DNA of 64,000 bases from an uncultured Bacteroidota bacterium (lineage in GTDB: Bacteria; Bacteroidota; Bacteroidia; Chitinophagales; Chitinophagaceae): assembly GCA_903824665.1 (NCBI GenBank), contig CAIJXT010000003.1, positions 169,477 through 233,476 of the forward strand. Reading direction: 5' to 3'. The notes beneath the pieces were generated by a model that did not search any database, had not been told where the DNA came from, and saw only the letters and a program-made list of their open reading frames with translations. Shown in pieces: positions 9,507 through 18,705 of this stretch (position 1 is its first letter; each line of letters opens with the position of its first letter). The translations under genes were made by a program, and so were the position numbers.

Positions 9507-12023
9507 ATGGATGGCAATATTAAACCAGTGGTGAACGACCCTGTGAAGCGCCCTGACCCGATGTTGCCTAAAATGGACGAGGCCGCGGGACCGGGCGGAG
9601 GAAGTACATTCAATATCAAGTGGCTGCTTACTACAGTACTGGCTATATGGCCATGGCTGCTGGGCAGCATCATCATTTCGCTCATTGCCGGTAACATTTA
9701 CCTCAGGTATTATACCCCTATCTACAAAGCATCTGCCGAGCTGTTGCTGAATGACTCGAAAAAAGGCGGATCTGCATCTGATGACGTGCTGAGCGCACTG
9801 AAGATGAATAAAAATAACATCAACATTGACAATGAGATAGAAATACTGAAGAGCCGAACTACGATGACCAAAATCGTAAACAAGCTCAATCTGAACATAG
9901 GTTATTCGATAGAAGGCCGGTTCAAAAGAACCGAATTATATAATAACAAGCCTTTTGAACTGATAAAGATCGATTCGTTTGACGGACAGTATAGCTGCAA
10001 AGTATCTATACTGAATGATAATGAATACCTGCTGACCGACTTTGCTGGCAAAAAAATCAGAGGACATTGGGGCGACACAATACAGATGCCGGAAACGGGC
10101 AGAATGTCGCTTGTGAAGACAGATGTATTCAGTGTATCGAATGGTGAGTATTTTGTAGATCATTCCCCTGCCCTGAATGTGGCGCTGGGCCTGCTGGGCG
10201 CGGTGTCTTATAGTATTCCTAATAAATCGGCAAGTTGTATACAGATCACGATGGTTAACACCATACCCGAGCGGGCTATGGACGTCATCAACAAGTTGAT
10301 GGAGGTGTATAAAGAAAAGAACGTTGAGGACAGAACCAGAATAGCAGTGAGTACTATGGCCTTCATTGAAGACCGTATGGAAATACTGGGTAAGGAACTG
10401 TCTGAGGTGGAAGAAGATATCGAGAAATTCAAGCAGGACAACAGTATCGCCGACATGCCTGCTCAGGCTAGTCTTGTAGTAAGTGCAAAGGCCAATACAG
10501 CGCAAAAGCTGGAAGAAGCACGGATACAGCTGGAAATTATAGGTGCAATCAGCGACCATTTGCAGAAAGTGGATGAAAGGTCGATGACCTTGCCTGCTTC
10601 ACTGCTGGATAATGCCGGTCTTGCGGGACTTATGAATCGCTACAACGCGATCACCGAATTGATAGACAAGTCTTTGCTGACCATGACGCCCAACAACCCG
10701 ACGATCATAACAATGGTGCGGCAAAAGGCGGAGGTGAAAAAAAGTCTGGCGGCCGCACTCGCATCGTCTAAAAAGGAAATGGAGCTGAAGGTGCAGAATA
10801 CAGAAAAAGCACTGGGCATGAATATCAGGGACATCAGGGATGTACCATCGGTAGAAAGAGAGTACCTGGAATACTCACGTAAACAGGCAATCAAGCAGGA
10901 TCTGTTCATATTCCTGCTGAAGAAACGTGAAGAAACTGCGATCGAAAAATCATCGACTGTGGCTGATGCTATGGTTGTGGACCCTGCGATCACGAACGGT
11001 ATCATTGCGCCTAATAAGAAGCGTATCCTGATGATTTCTTTCCTGATTGGTGCACTCACTCCGTTTGCGGTGATACTGCTGCGTCGCGGACTGAATATCA
11101 GGATCATCAGCAAGAGCGACATCTCTAAAGTTACCACTATACCGATCATCGGTGAGATAGGTAACAATGGCGGTGGCGAAAACGTTGCGGTAAGCAGAAA
11201 CAGCCGTACCATCATTTCTGAGCAGTTCCGTGCGTTGCGTACCAACCTCCAATACCTGTTTACAGATAAGAACCAGAAGATTATCATGATCACATCAAGC
11301 ATGAGTGGTGAGGGCAAATCATTCATCGCGATCAATCTGGCGGTGACACTTGCTATGTCTGGTAAGAAAGTGGTGATCGTAGAGCTTGACCTTAGGAAAC
11401 CCAAGATCTCTAAATTGCTGGGTCTGAACAATGAAGTAGGCTTCTCGAACTATTCTATCGGCAAGGCTACTTTTGATGAAATACTGATCCCGTCGGGTGT
11501 AGACGATAATCTGCTGGTATTGCCATCGGGTCCTATACCACCCAACCCTGCGGAGTTGATACTGCTGAAGAGTACGGATGATCTGTTTCAGTACCTGCGT
11601 GAGAACTTTGACTATGTAATCGTCGATACCTCGCCGGTGGGTCTGGTAACGGATGCGCAGTTGCTGAACAAACATGCGGATACCGCGATGTATGTGGTAC
11701 GTCAGGGTTACACCTACAAACAGCAGCTGGGTATACCCAACGAACTGTACTATGGCGGCAGGATGCCCAAACTGAACTTTATCCTTAATGACGTTGTTGC
11801 CAACCGCGGTTTCGCTTATGGTTACGGGTATGAAGAAGGATATGGTTATGGCTATGGTTATGGCTACGGTTATGGTTATGGGTATGGCTACGGATATGGT
11901 TATGGTTATGGCTACGGATATGGTTATGGAACGTACGGAAACGGATATTACCTTGAAGACGAGAAAAAGAAGAAAAAGAAGAGTTCCGGAATCCTGTCTA
12001 TGTTAAAGTCAAAAAAGAAGTAA
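9507..12023 (+). CDS. Polysaccharide co-polymerase/tyrosine autokinase (Wzc-like BY-kinase)
   Basis: Inner-membrane protein that combines a Wzz chain-length domain with a bacterial tyrosine kinase. TM1 lies around residues 37-70, then a long periplasmic coiled-coil region, and TM2 at about residues 505-530 (ILMISFLIGALTPFAVILL). The cytoplasmic kinase carries Walker A (SGEGKS, about residues 598-604), Walker A' (VVIVELDLRKPKIS) and Walker B (FDYVIVDTSPVGLV). The C-terminus is an unusually long uninterrupted Gly-Tyr repeat (residues about 778-808), presumably the autophosphorylated tyrosine cluster, then a lysine-rich tail. Partner of the PHP phosphatase encoded at 6420-7193. 838 residues is near the family's upper length. 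Confidence 0.92.
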   Translation: MDGNIKPVVNDPVKRPDPMLPKMDEAAGPGGGSTFNIKWLLTTVLAIWPWLLGSIIISLIAGNIYLRYYTPIYKASAELLLNDSKKGGSASDDVLSALKMNKNNINIDNEIEILKSRTTMTKIVNKLNLNIGYSIEGRFKRTELYNNKPFELIKIDSFDGQYSCKVSILNDNEYLLTDFAGKKIRGHWGDTIQMPETGRMSLVKTDVFSVSNGEYFVDHSPALNVALGLLGAVSYSIPNKSASCIQITMVNTIPERAMDVINKLMEVYKEKNVEDRTRIAVSTMAFIEDRMEILGKELSEVEEDIEKFKQDNSIADMPAQASLVVSAKANTAQKLEEARIQLEIIGAISDHLQKVDERSMTLPASLLDNAGLAGLMNRYNAITELIDKSLLTMTPNNPTIITMVRQKAEVKKSLAAALASSKKEMELKVQNTEKALGMNIRDIRDVPSVEREYLEYSRKQAIKQDLFIFLLKKREETAIEKSSTVADAMVVDPAITNGIIAPNKKRILMISFLIGALTPFAVILLRRGLNIRIISKSDISKVTTIPIIGEIGNNGGGENVAVSRNSRTIISEQFRALRTNLQYLFTDKNQKIIMITSSMSGEGKSFIAINLAVTLAMSGKKVVIVELDLRKPKISKLLGLNNEVGFSNYSIGKATFDEILIPSGVDDNLLVLPSGPIPPNPAELILLKSTDDLFQYLRENFDYVIVDTSPVGLVTDAQLLNKHADTAMYVVRQGYTYKQQLGIPNELYYGGRMPKLNFILNDVVANRGFAYGYGYEEGYGYGYGYGYGYGYGYGYGYGYGYGYGYGYGTYGNGYYLEDEKKKKKKSSGILSMLKSKKK
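11838..11930 (+). repeat. In-frame tandem repeat encoding 15 Tyr-Gly units
   Basis: 93 bp of degenerate GGN-TAY codon pairs (mainly ggttat, ggctat, ggctac, ggatat) encode G followed by fifteen YG dipeptides without interruption. The arrangement of 12-bp and 18-bp sub-repeats suggests growth by slippage. Confidence 0.9.
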
Positions 12024-12040
12024 CCTAAAGTAATCAATCT

Positions 12041-12907
12041 ATGACAGATCACGCTACCGATAATGATACCGGTAAATGGGATATTACTATCGCTTCGGCA
12101 CGCGGACGTCTGAGTATAGACGTGAAAGAGCTTTGGCGATACCGTGACCTGCTTTCGATGTTTGTAAAGAAGGATATCATCACAGTATACAAACAAACCA
12201 TACTGGGGCCGATATGGTTTTTGCTGCAGCCGGTATTTACCACATTCATTTATGTAGTCATATTCGGAAACGTAGCCAAAATATCTACAGGCAGCATTCC
12301 ACCGGTTCTCTTCTACCTGGGCAGTGTAACGATGTGGAACTATTTTTCTGAGACGCTCAATGTTACTTCAAAAACTTTCTCAGAAAATGCGTCTGTATTT
12401 GGAAAGGTATACTTCCCCCGACTGATACTGCCGCTATCTAAAGTAGTATCTGGTCTTGTGAAACTGATGATACAATTCGGGCTGTTTTTGGTTTTCTGGC
12501 TGTACTACCTGCTGGTAAAGCATTCGATAACGCCCAACTGGTACATGCTGAGCTTTCCATTGATTTTGCTTGTACTTGCATTGCTAAGCCTGAGTTTCGG
12601 TATCATTATCACGTCACTGACTACCAAGTACAGAGACCTTACGTTCCTGATCGCGTTCGGGGTGCAACTGATGATGTATGCGACACCGGTAATCTACCCG
12701 ATATCCATCGCGTCTCCTGACAAACAATTCTGGTTGTGGCTGAACCCGCTCACCTCTTTGTTTGAGGCGTTTAAGTTTTCGTTTCTGGGCGAGGGGGTAT
12801 TCAGTCTGTACTGGCTGGGATACAGTGCTGCATTCACGATGGTCATGCTTATGATCGGAGTGTTTATTTTTAATAAAGTTGAAAAGCGTTTTATAGATAC
12901 TGTATAG
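12041..12907 (+). CDS. ABC-2 type polysaccharide exporter permease (Wzm-like)
   Basis: Integral inner-membrane half-transporter that moves lipid-linked polysaccharide across the membrane together with the ATPase encoded immediately downstream (5-bp gap). It has an N-terminal amphipathic section (LWRYRDLLSMFVKKDIITVYKQ), the family signature TILGPIWFLLQPVFTTFIYVVI and about six hydrophobic segments. The C-terminal part LNPLTSLFEAFKFSFLGEG is characteristic of O-antigen/teichoic-acid permeases. 288 residues is slightly longer than the usual 260 because of a 25-residue N-terminal extension. Confidence 0.93.
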   Translation: MTDHATDNDTGKWDITIASARGRLSIDVKELWRYRDLLSMFVKKDIITVYKQTILGPIWFLLQPVFTTFIYVVIFGNVAKISTGSIPPVLFYLGSVTMWNYFSETLNVTSKTFSENASVFGKVYFPRLILPLSKVVSGLVKLMIQFGLFLVFWLYYLLVKHSITPNWYMLSFPLILLVLALLSLSFGIIITSLTTKYRDLTFLIAFGVQLMMYATPVIYPISIASPDKQFWLWLNPLTSLFEAFKFSFLGEGVFSLYWLGYSAAFTMVMLMIGVFIFNKVEKRFIDTV

Positions 12908-12912
12908 CACTC

Positions 12913-14175
12913 ATGAGCAAGGAAGTAGTTATAAAGGCTGAACATATATCGAAACAGTACCGCCTGGGCCAGGTAGGTACCGGCACGCTGAGTCACGACC
13001 TGAAACGGTGGTGGGCGCTGGCACGCGGCAAGGAAGACCCCTACCTGAAAGTAGGTGTGGAAAACGACCGTACCCGCAAGGCTACCAGCGAGTATGCATG
13101 GGCTGTAAGAGACATCAGCTTTGAGATATGCCAGGGCGATACGATTGGTATTATTGGTAAGAATGGTGCAGGTAAGTCTACCCTGCTGAAGCTGTTATCG
13201 AGGGTAACCAGCCCAACGCAGGGCGAAATAAAAATAAAGGGAAGAATAGCCTCTCTGCTCGAAGTAGGGACCGGATTTCATCCGGAGCTTACAGGCCGGG
13301 AGAATATATACATGAATGGGGCCATACTGGGTATGACCAAGAAAGAGATCACCCGGAAATTTGACGAGATTGTTGATTTTGCTGGTGTAGCCATGTATAT
13401 CGACACACCGGTAAAAAGGTATTCGTCGGGTATGTATGTGCGGCTTGCATTTGGCGTGGCGGCACACCTGGAGCCGGAGATACTGATCGTAGATGAGGTG
13501 CTGGCGGTAGGTGATGCTGAATTTCAGAAGAAGTGTCTGGGCAAAATGAACGATGTGGCCAGCCATGGCCGCACCATCATCTTTGTTAGTCACAATATGC
13601 AGGCAGTGCAGGGACTGTGTAAGTCTGCGATGTACCTGAAATCGGGTAAGGTTGTAGATATAGGCCCTACAGATAAAGTGATCAACAACTATCTGAGCAG
13701 GGAAGTAAAAAACTGTCTGGAAAGAAAGTGGAACTTGGATGATGATGCCCCGGGCAATGATAAGATAAAGCTGCTATCTGCAGAGATCATACTGGACAGT
13801 ACGGAAGATGGTGCCGTGATCGATGTAAATACGGCATTTGATATACGGTTTGGTTTTCACAACAATGTGGAGAACCAGATGGTGAACCTGAGTTTCTTCC
13901 TGTACACGGCATCGGGTATTTGTGTGTTCAACGTGGGCACAGTGGCCCAACGATTGACAAAGGGGCACCACAGCAGCACGCTGCGGATACCTGCAAAACT
14001 GCTAAATGATGATGTGTATACAATAAACCTGTTTTTTGTGAAAGATACCGCGTCTGTATTGTACAAGACAGAGGACCTGCTGACATTTGAAGTGGTAGAC
14101 GGGCAGAGAGATGTGGCGTGGTACGGCAAATGGCCCGGAGCGGTGCGCCCGGCACTGGATTTCACGGTAAGCTGA
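12913..14175 (+). CDS. ABC transporter ATP-binding protein with C-terminal glycan-binding domain (Wzt-like)
   Basis: ATPase of the polysaccharide exporter. Walker A is GIIGKNGAGKSTLLKLLS (about residues 76-93), the signature motif lies in RYSSGMYVRLAFGVAAHL and Walker B in ILIVDEVLAVGDAEF; the H-loop is FVSHNMQAV. The last 170 residues follow the nucleotide-binding domain as a separate beta-rich unit (FDIRFGFHNN, VNLSFFLYTASGICVFN), as in Wzt C-terminal domains that recognise the finished chain end. Export by this route is usually coupled to a terminal modification such as methylation, and a methyltransferase gene occurs at 19388-20563. Confidence 0.92.
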   Translation: MSKEVVIKAEHISKQYRLGQVGTGTLSHDLKRWWALARGKEDPYLKVGVENDRTRKATSEYAWAVRDISFEICQGDTIGIIGKNGAGKSTLLKLLSRVTSPTQGEIKIKGRIASLLEVGTGFHPELTGRENIYMNGAILGMTKKEITRKFDEIVDFAGVAMYIDTPVKRYSSGMYVRLAFGVAAHLEPEILIVDEVLAVGDAEFQKKCLGKMNDVASHGRTIIFVSHNMQAVQGLCKSAMYLKSGKVVDIGPTDKVINNYLSREVKNCLERKWNLDDDAPGNDKIKLLSAEIILDSTEDGAVIDVNTAFDIRFGFHNNVENQMVNLSFFLYTASGICVFNVGTVAQRLTKGHHSSTLRIPAKLLNDDVYTINLFFVKDTASVLYKTEDLLTFEVVDGQRDVAWYGKWPGAVRPALDFTVS

Positions 14176-14234
14176 CCGGAAATATGGCAGAGTAAACACT
14201 AAAAAACAAAGAGAACATATAATAGCTGAAATCT

Positions 14235-15320
14235 ATGATCAACGTAACAAAACCATTCCTGCCACCCTACGAAGAATACCGCCATTATCTGGAAGGCATA
14301 TGGGAAAGGAACTGGCTTACGAACAACGGTCCGCTGGTGAATGACCTGGAACTGAAGCTGAAGGAATACCTGAAAATAAAACATCTGCTGTTTCTGAGCA
14401 ATGGAACTATTGCACTGCAGATAGCGATAAAAGCACTGGGATTGAAGGGTGAGATCATCACAACACCATTCAGCTATGTAGCTACTACCAGCAGCATAGT
14501 GTGGGAAGGATGCAAACCGGTGTTTGTGGATATAGACCCCAAAACACTGAATATTGATGCAGCAAAAATAGAGGAACGTATAACGGATAAGACCACCGGT
14601 ATACTGGCAACCCATGTATATGGCAACCCATGTGATGTGGAAGCTATAGAAGTGATAGCCAAAAAGCACAATCTGAAGGTGATCTATGACGCGGCCCACG
14701 CGTTTGGCGTAACTTATAAAGGGCGGAGCCTGTTTGAATACGGCGACATCTCTACCGCCAGTTTTCATGCTACCAAAATATTTCACAGTACAGAAGGCGG
14801 TGCTGTAATATCCAACGATCCGGAACTGATCAAAACTATGTCGCTGTTGCGCAACTTCGGGCACAGCAGCTCTGAGACCTTCGGACCTGCGGGTATCAAC
14901 GGTAAGAATTCCGAGTTTCATGCTGCTATGGGTCTTGCTGTGCTCAAGCACATTGATGCACTACTGCTGGCACGTAAAACACAGGCAGCTGCCTACGATA
15001 AGGCACTGGCAACACTGAATGTGCAGCGGCCTGAAATACTGAATGGGGCAGCGTGGAATTATTCTTACTACCCTATTGTGTTTGAAACCGAGGAGCAACT
15101 GCTGAAAAGCGTGGAAACACTTAACGGTCACTGGATATACCCGCGCAGGTATTTTTACCCCAGCCTGTCTACCCTGGATTATGTGGACAAATACGAAGTG
15201 CCAATCTCAGAAAGCATCAGCCGCCGGTCGTTGTGCCTGCCCATGTACCACTCATTAAAGCAGGAAGATATTGACTTTATTGCCCGGCTTTTGTTGCGGG
15301 TTCAAAACAACCCGATATGA
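14235..15320 (+). CDS. DegT/DnrJ/EryC1/StrS family sugar aminotransferase
   Basis: PLP-dependent enzyme predicted to transaminate a keto nucleotide-sugar, giving an amino sugar for the polymer. Visible signatures: NNGPLVNDLELKLKEYL near the N-terminus, LFLSNGTIALQIAIKAL, TTPFSYVATTSSIVWEG, DAAHAFG and the PLP-lysine region ASFHATKIFHSTEGGAV. The C-terminal active-site region contains YPRRYFYPSLSTL. 361 residues is normal. Its stop overlaps the next start by four bases (ATGA). Confidence 0.92.
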   Translation: MINVTKPFLPPYEEYRHYLEGIWERNWLTNNGPLVNDLELKLKEYLKIKHLLFLSNGTIALQIAIKALGLKGEIITTPFSYVATTSSIVWEGCKPVFVDIDPKTLNIDAAKIEERITDKTTGILATHVYGNPCDVEAIEVIAKKHNLKVIYDAAHAFGVTYKGRSLFEYGDISTASFHATKIFHSTEGGAVISNDPELIKTMSLLRNFGHSSSETFGPAGINGKNSEFHAAMGLAVLKHIDALLLARKTQAAAYDKALATLNVQRPEILNGAAWNYSYYPIVFETEEQLLKSVETLNGHWIYPRRYFYPSLSTLDYVDKYEVPISESISRRSLCLPMYHSLKQEDIDFIARLLLRVQNNPI

Positions 15321-16093
15321 GTATCGCGATCATGCAGCCCTATGTATTCCCGTACATTGGGTACTTCCAGTTAGTGTTTGCGTCCGATGTATTCGTGTTT
15401 TATGACGATGTGAACTTCATTAACAGGGGCTGGATACACCGTAACAGAATATTGCTGAACGGCAAGGACCACATGATCACTATTCCGTGCAGAGATGCCA
15501 GCCAGAACAAGCTGATAAAAGATATTGATACTCTGGACGACCCAAAAGCGATCCAAAAAATTCTGGCAACCATACGTGCTGCCTATGGCAAAGCACCATT
15601 TTTTGCCGGTGTATACCCTATTATAGAGCAAACGTTGACAGCAATGCGTATGCCTATTCTGCATCCTGAGCCCACATCTGCTTTTCCGATGTTCTCTATG
15701 AATGTGGCTGAAAAAAACGCACCACCTACTATTGCAGACGTAGCGGTAGAAAGTGTACTGAACATTTGCGCCTACCTGGGTATAAACCGGACTTTTAAGA
15801 GAAGTTCGGAACATTATAATAACCGCGAACTAAAAAAAGCCGACAGATTGATAGATATTTGCCATCTGGAAGGCATAACACACTACATCAACGCCTCGGG
15901 CGGGAAAGAGATATATACAAAAGAATACTACAACGAAAAGGGTATTCAACTCGATTTTCTGAACGCAAAGTTGTATGAGTATCCGCAATTCGGCAACTCA
16001 TTCGTACCTTGGCTCTCGATGATAGACATACTTATGTTTAACCCAAAGGAGGACATCGTCAATAAGATTCTGCCCTCCTATTATCTGGATTAA
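15317..16093 (+). CDS. WbqC family protein
   Basis: The N-terminus (IAIMQPYVFPYIGYFQLVFASDVFVFYDDVNF, read in parts) is the hallmark of the WbqC family, together with RGWIHRNRILLNGK and YPQFGNSFVPWLSMIDILM near the end. The family is common in O-antigen and capsule loci next to sugar aminotransferases; its biochemical role is not firmly assigned as far as I know. Here it is translationally coupled to the aminotransferase and followed by an acyl carrier protein, so a role in acylating the new amino group is a reasonable inference. Confidence 0.88.
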   Translation: MSIAIMQPYVFPYIGYFQLVFASDVFVFYDDVNFINRGWIHRNRILLNGKDHMITIPCRDASQNKLIKDIDTLDDPKAIQKILATIRAAYGKAPFFAGVYPIIEQTLTAMRMPILHPEPTSAFPMFSMNVAEKNAPPTIADVAVESVLNICAYLGINRTFKRSSEHYNNRELKKADRLIDICHLEGITHYINASGGKEIYTKEYYNEKGIQLDFLNAKLYEYPQFGNSFVPWLSMIDILMFNPKEDIVNKILPSYYLD

Positions 16094-16106
16094 AAAAACA
16101 AAACTG

Positions 16107-16334
16107 ATGACATTAGCTGACATTATAAAGGAGTCTTTTTCGCTGAAAGAAGCAGACCAGAAAGATGAGGTAGTACTGAATACACTGGAAGAGTGGGAGT
16201 CGATGGCGCACATGCTGTTCATCACGCGTGTAGAAGAAGTGTTTGGAGTAGAATTTACCGGCGACGACATTTTCGCTATGCAAAGCATAGGTGATATAAA
16301 GCGCGTCCTGAGGGAAAAGGGGCAGACAGTATGA
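16107..16334 (+). CDS. Acyl carrier protein-like
   Basis: A 75-residue acidic protein with the four-helix acyl-carrier pattern. The predicted phosphopantetheine serine is Ser32 in LEEWESMAHMLFI, a variant of the canonical DSL motif (ESM) in which Trp precedes the site. The C-terminal FTGDDIFAMQSIGDIKRVL matches helix III-IV of carrier proteins. Its place between WbqC, an SDR and an adenylating ligase argues for a dedicated carrier in polysaccharide decoration rather than fatty acid synthesis. Stop overlaps the SDR start by four bases. Confidence 0.85.
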   Translation: MTLADIIKESFSLKEADQKDEVVLNTLEEWESMAHMLFITRVEEVFGVEFTGDDIFAMQSIGDIKRVLREKGQTV

Positions 16335-17080
16335 AACTGAATGAATCAAATATTCTGATAACCGGTGGTGCCAGCGGGCTGGGCAAAACCATGGCCATGC
16401 ACCTGCAGGGTGTTGCCGCCAATGTGATTGTGGCCGACAGAAACGCCGAAGGACTGGCGGCGCTGCAGCAGGAATGCCCGGGCATAAAATGTTACCATGC
16501 AGATCTTACAGACTATGCAGCGGTGCAGGAAATGGTAGGCAAAATATTTGCTGAGTTCGGCAAACTGAATGTGCTGGTGAACAATGCCGGTATCATACAC
16601 AGTGAGCCACTCATCAATATTTTGCAACGTCCCGATACCAAACACAGTCTGGAAAACTGGCAAAAGACAATTGATGTGAACCTCAATGCGGTTTTCTATG
16701 TAACGGTAAATGTAGCCGAGCAGATGGTGAAGACACGCAGTAAGGGCGTGATCATCAATATCAGTTCTATATCGTCTTACGGCAATATGGGTCAGTCGGC
16801 CTATTCTGCCACCAAGGCCGCGCTAAATGCACTGACCGTAACATGGAGCAAGGAGCTGGGGATGTTTGGCATAAGATGTGCGGCGATAGCACCGGGATTT
16901 ATAGATACACCCAGCACACGCGCAGCACTGACTGAAGCGAAAATAAAATCGTACGAGCAGGCTACCCCTATCAGGCGGATGGGCACAACAGCAGAGTTGC
17001 TGCACGGCATCGTGTTTATCATAGAGAACGACTTTTACAACGGAACGATAATGGACCTAAACGGCGGCCTTTCGCTTTAG
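16331..17080 (+). CDS. SDR family oxidoreductase (FabG-like)
   Basis: NAD(P)-dependent short-chain dehydrogenase of 249 residues. The cofactor motif is LITGGASGLGKTMAMHL, the structural NNAG motif is LVNNAGI, and the catalytic Ser-Tyr-Lys set is in NISSISSYGNMGQSAYSATK. The C-terminus (MDLNGGLSL) is FabG-like. Its overlap with the acyl carrier protein gene suggests it acts on a carrier-bound keto or hydroxy acyl group; a nucleotide-sugar substrate is the alternative. Confidence 0.85.
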   Translation: MKLNESNILITGGASGLGKTMAMHLQGVAANVIVADRNAEGLAALQQECPGIKCYHADLTDYAAVQEMVGKIFAEFGKLNVLVNNAGIIHSEPLINILQRPDTKHSLENWQKTIDVNLNAVFYVTVNVAEQMVKTRSKGVIINISSISSYGNMGQSAYSATKAALNALTVTWSKELGMFGIRCAAIAPGFIDTPSTRAALTEAKIKSYEQATPIRRMGTTAELLHGIVFIIENDFYNGTIMDLNGGLSL

Positions 17081-17160
17081 GTCCAAAAACGGTGACCAAC
17101 GGTTTGTAAAACAGTGTTTTGGGGTACGGCGAAAACGAAATAAAGGAAAGAAATATAACA

Positions 17161-18705
17161 ATGGGGTACATTTACAACACCGGTTTACTTTTTTCAAAAA
17201 TAGCCGGCGAAAACGCCGGTCGTACGGCATTGAAATATCCAGACGGTGCCACGGTCACCTACGAGCAACTCAATAGTCTCAGTAACAGGATTGCCCACTA
17301 TTTTGCTGCCCATGGATTGAAAAGCGGGGATGTCATCGCAATTTTCAACAACAAATCCCCTATCGGGTATGCGTGTATGCTGGCTGCGCTGAAGACAGGC
17401 ATTATATACACCAATCTGGACCTTACATCGCCCTACCAGCGAATAAAAAAGATAGCAGAACGGTGCAAACCCAAGCTGCTGCTTTACGATATCGACTGCG
17501 CATTGCGCAGCGAAATGGAAGCGTTACAAATTCCGTATGTGAACCTTTATGAAGGCTTTGAAGCCGGTCTGGCAGCATTCAGTGCAGAATTGCCGGCATT
17601 TACAAGGGATGTTACCGGTGCAAATGGTGCCTATATCATGTTCACGTCCGGATCTACCGGTTTTCCGAAAGGAGCCGTGATCTCTCATGCCAATCTGATC
17701 AATTTTATAGCATGGGGTCAGGCTGAGTTCGGGATAACCAGCGATGATATTATGACCAATGCCAACCCTATTTACTTTGACAACTCAGTATTTGACTTTT
17801 ACGTTGCGTTGTTTTCCGGAGCACAACTGGCACCGCTGACCAATGAGGTTACCCGCGAGCCATTCGGGCTGGTGAAGGCAGTAGCTGCGGCAGGGTGCAC
17901 CACCTGGTTCTCGGTACCCTCTCTACTGGTTTACCTCATCACCACACGAGCTCTGGGTGCCAACAGCCTGCCTGCAATGAAGCGGTTTATATTTGGTGGC
18001 GAGGGTTTTCCTAAACCTAAACTGAAAAAATTGCATGAATTGTATGGGCATGCTGCAAGCCTGTACAATGTATATGGTCCTACAGAATGTACCTGCATCT
18101 GCTCATCCTACAAGATCAGCGAAGTTGATTTTGAAGATATGAACAATCTGGCACCGCTGGGTTACCTGGCACCCAATTTCAGTTACGTGCTTACCAACAC
18201 AGATGAAACAGGCAAATTTGGTGAGCTTTGTCTGAAAGGGCCAAACGTTGGTGCAGGATACTATAATGACCCCGAGCGCACCCAAAAATCCTTTATTCAG
18301 AATCCATACAATACCGACTTTAACGAAACAATCTACAGCACCGGAGATCTGGTACAGGTTGACGAAAAAGGTTGGCTGCACTTCAAGGGACGTGCCGACA
18401 ATCAGGTAAAACATATGGGTTACCGGATAGAGCTGGAAGAAATAGAATCTATGCTCAATACCCTGCCTTATGTGCACGAATCAGCGGTGATATATGAGCA
18501 TATCAATGAATCGCTGGGTCAGATAGTGGCTTTTGTTTCAGCGGCAGGTGGAGCTGCAGAGTCGGCACAGGTGATTGCCGACATCAAAAAACTGGTTCCT
18601 GAATACATGGTACCACGGAAAGTGCATATCTTGGAGGCCATGCCCAAGAATCAGAACGGCAAAACCGACAAAGGGGCATTGAAGCAATTAAAAATACAAG
18701 CATGA
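17161..18705 (+). CDS. AMP-forming adenylating ligase (amino acid/acyl adenylation domain, DltA-like)
   Basis: Stand-alone adenylation enzyme that would activate an amino or carboxylic acid with ATP and load it on the carrier protein encoded just upstream. Core motifs: P-loop YIMFTSGSTGFPKGAV (about residues 158-173), NVYGPTECTC, YSTGDLV, GRADNQVKHMGYRIEL and the C-terminal catalytic lysine in NQNGKTDKGAL. 514 residues from the ATG at 17161 (MGYIYNTG), which aligns with family starts; an upstream frame extension to 17119 is ignored. No condensation or thioesterase domain is attached. Substrate cannot be read from sequence by eye. Confidence 0.87.
   Translation: MGYIYNTGLLFSKIAGENAGRTALKYPDGATVTYEQLNSLSNRIAHYFAAHGLKSGDVIAIFNNKSPIGYACMLAALKTGIIYTNLDLTSPYQRIKKIAERCKPKLLLYDIDCALRSEMEALQIPYVNLYEGFEAGLAAFSAELPAFTRDVTGANGAYIMFTSGSTGFPKGAVISHANLINFIAWGQAEFGITSDDIMTNANPIYFDNSVFDFYVALFSGAQLAPLTNEVTREPFGLVKAVAAAGCTTWFSVPSLLVYLITTRALGANSLPAMKRFIFGGEGFPKPKLKKLHELYGHAASLYNVYGPTECTCICSSYKISEVDFEDMNNLAPLGYLAPNFSYVLTNTDETGKFGELCLKGPNVGAGYYNDPERTQKSFIQNPYNTDFNETIYSTGDLVQVDEKGWLHFKGRADNQVKHMGYRIELEEIESMLNTLPYVHESAVIYEHINESLGQIVAFVSAAGGAAESAQVIADIKKLVPEYMVPRKVHILEAMPKNQNGKTDKGALKQLKIQA

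Noticed and set aside
11838..11930. CRISPR-like short tandem repeat
   Set aside because: There are no spacers; the repeat is an in-frame YG-coding tract in a kinase gene.
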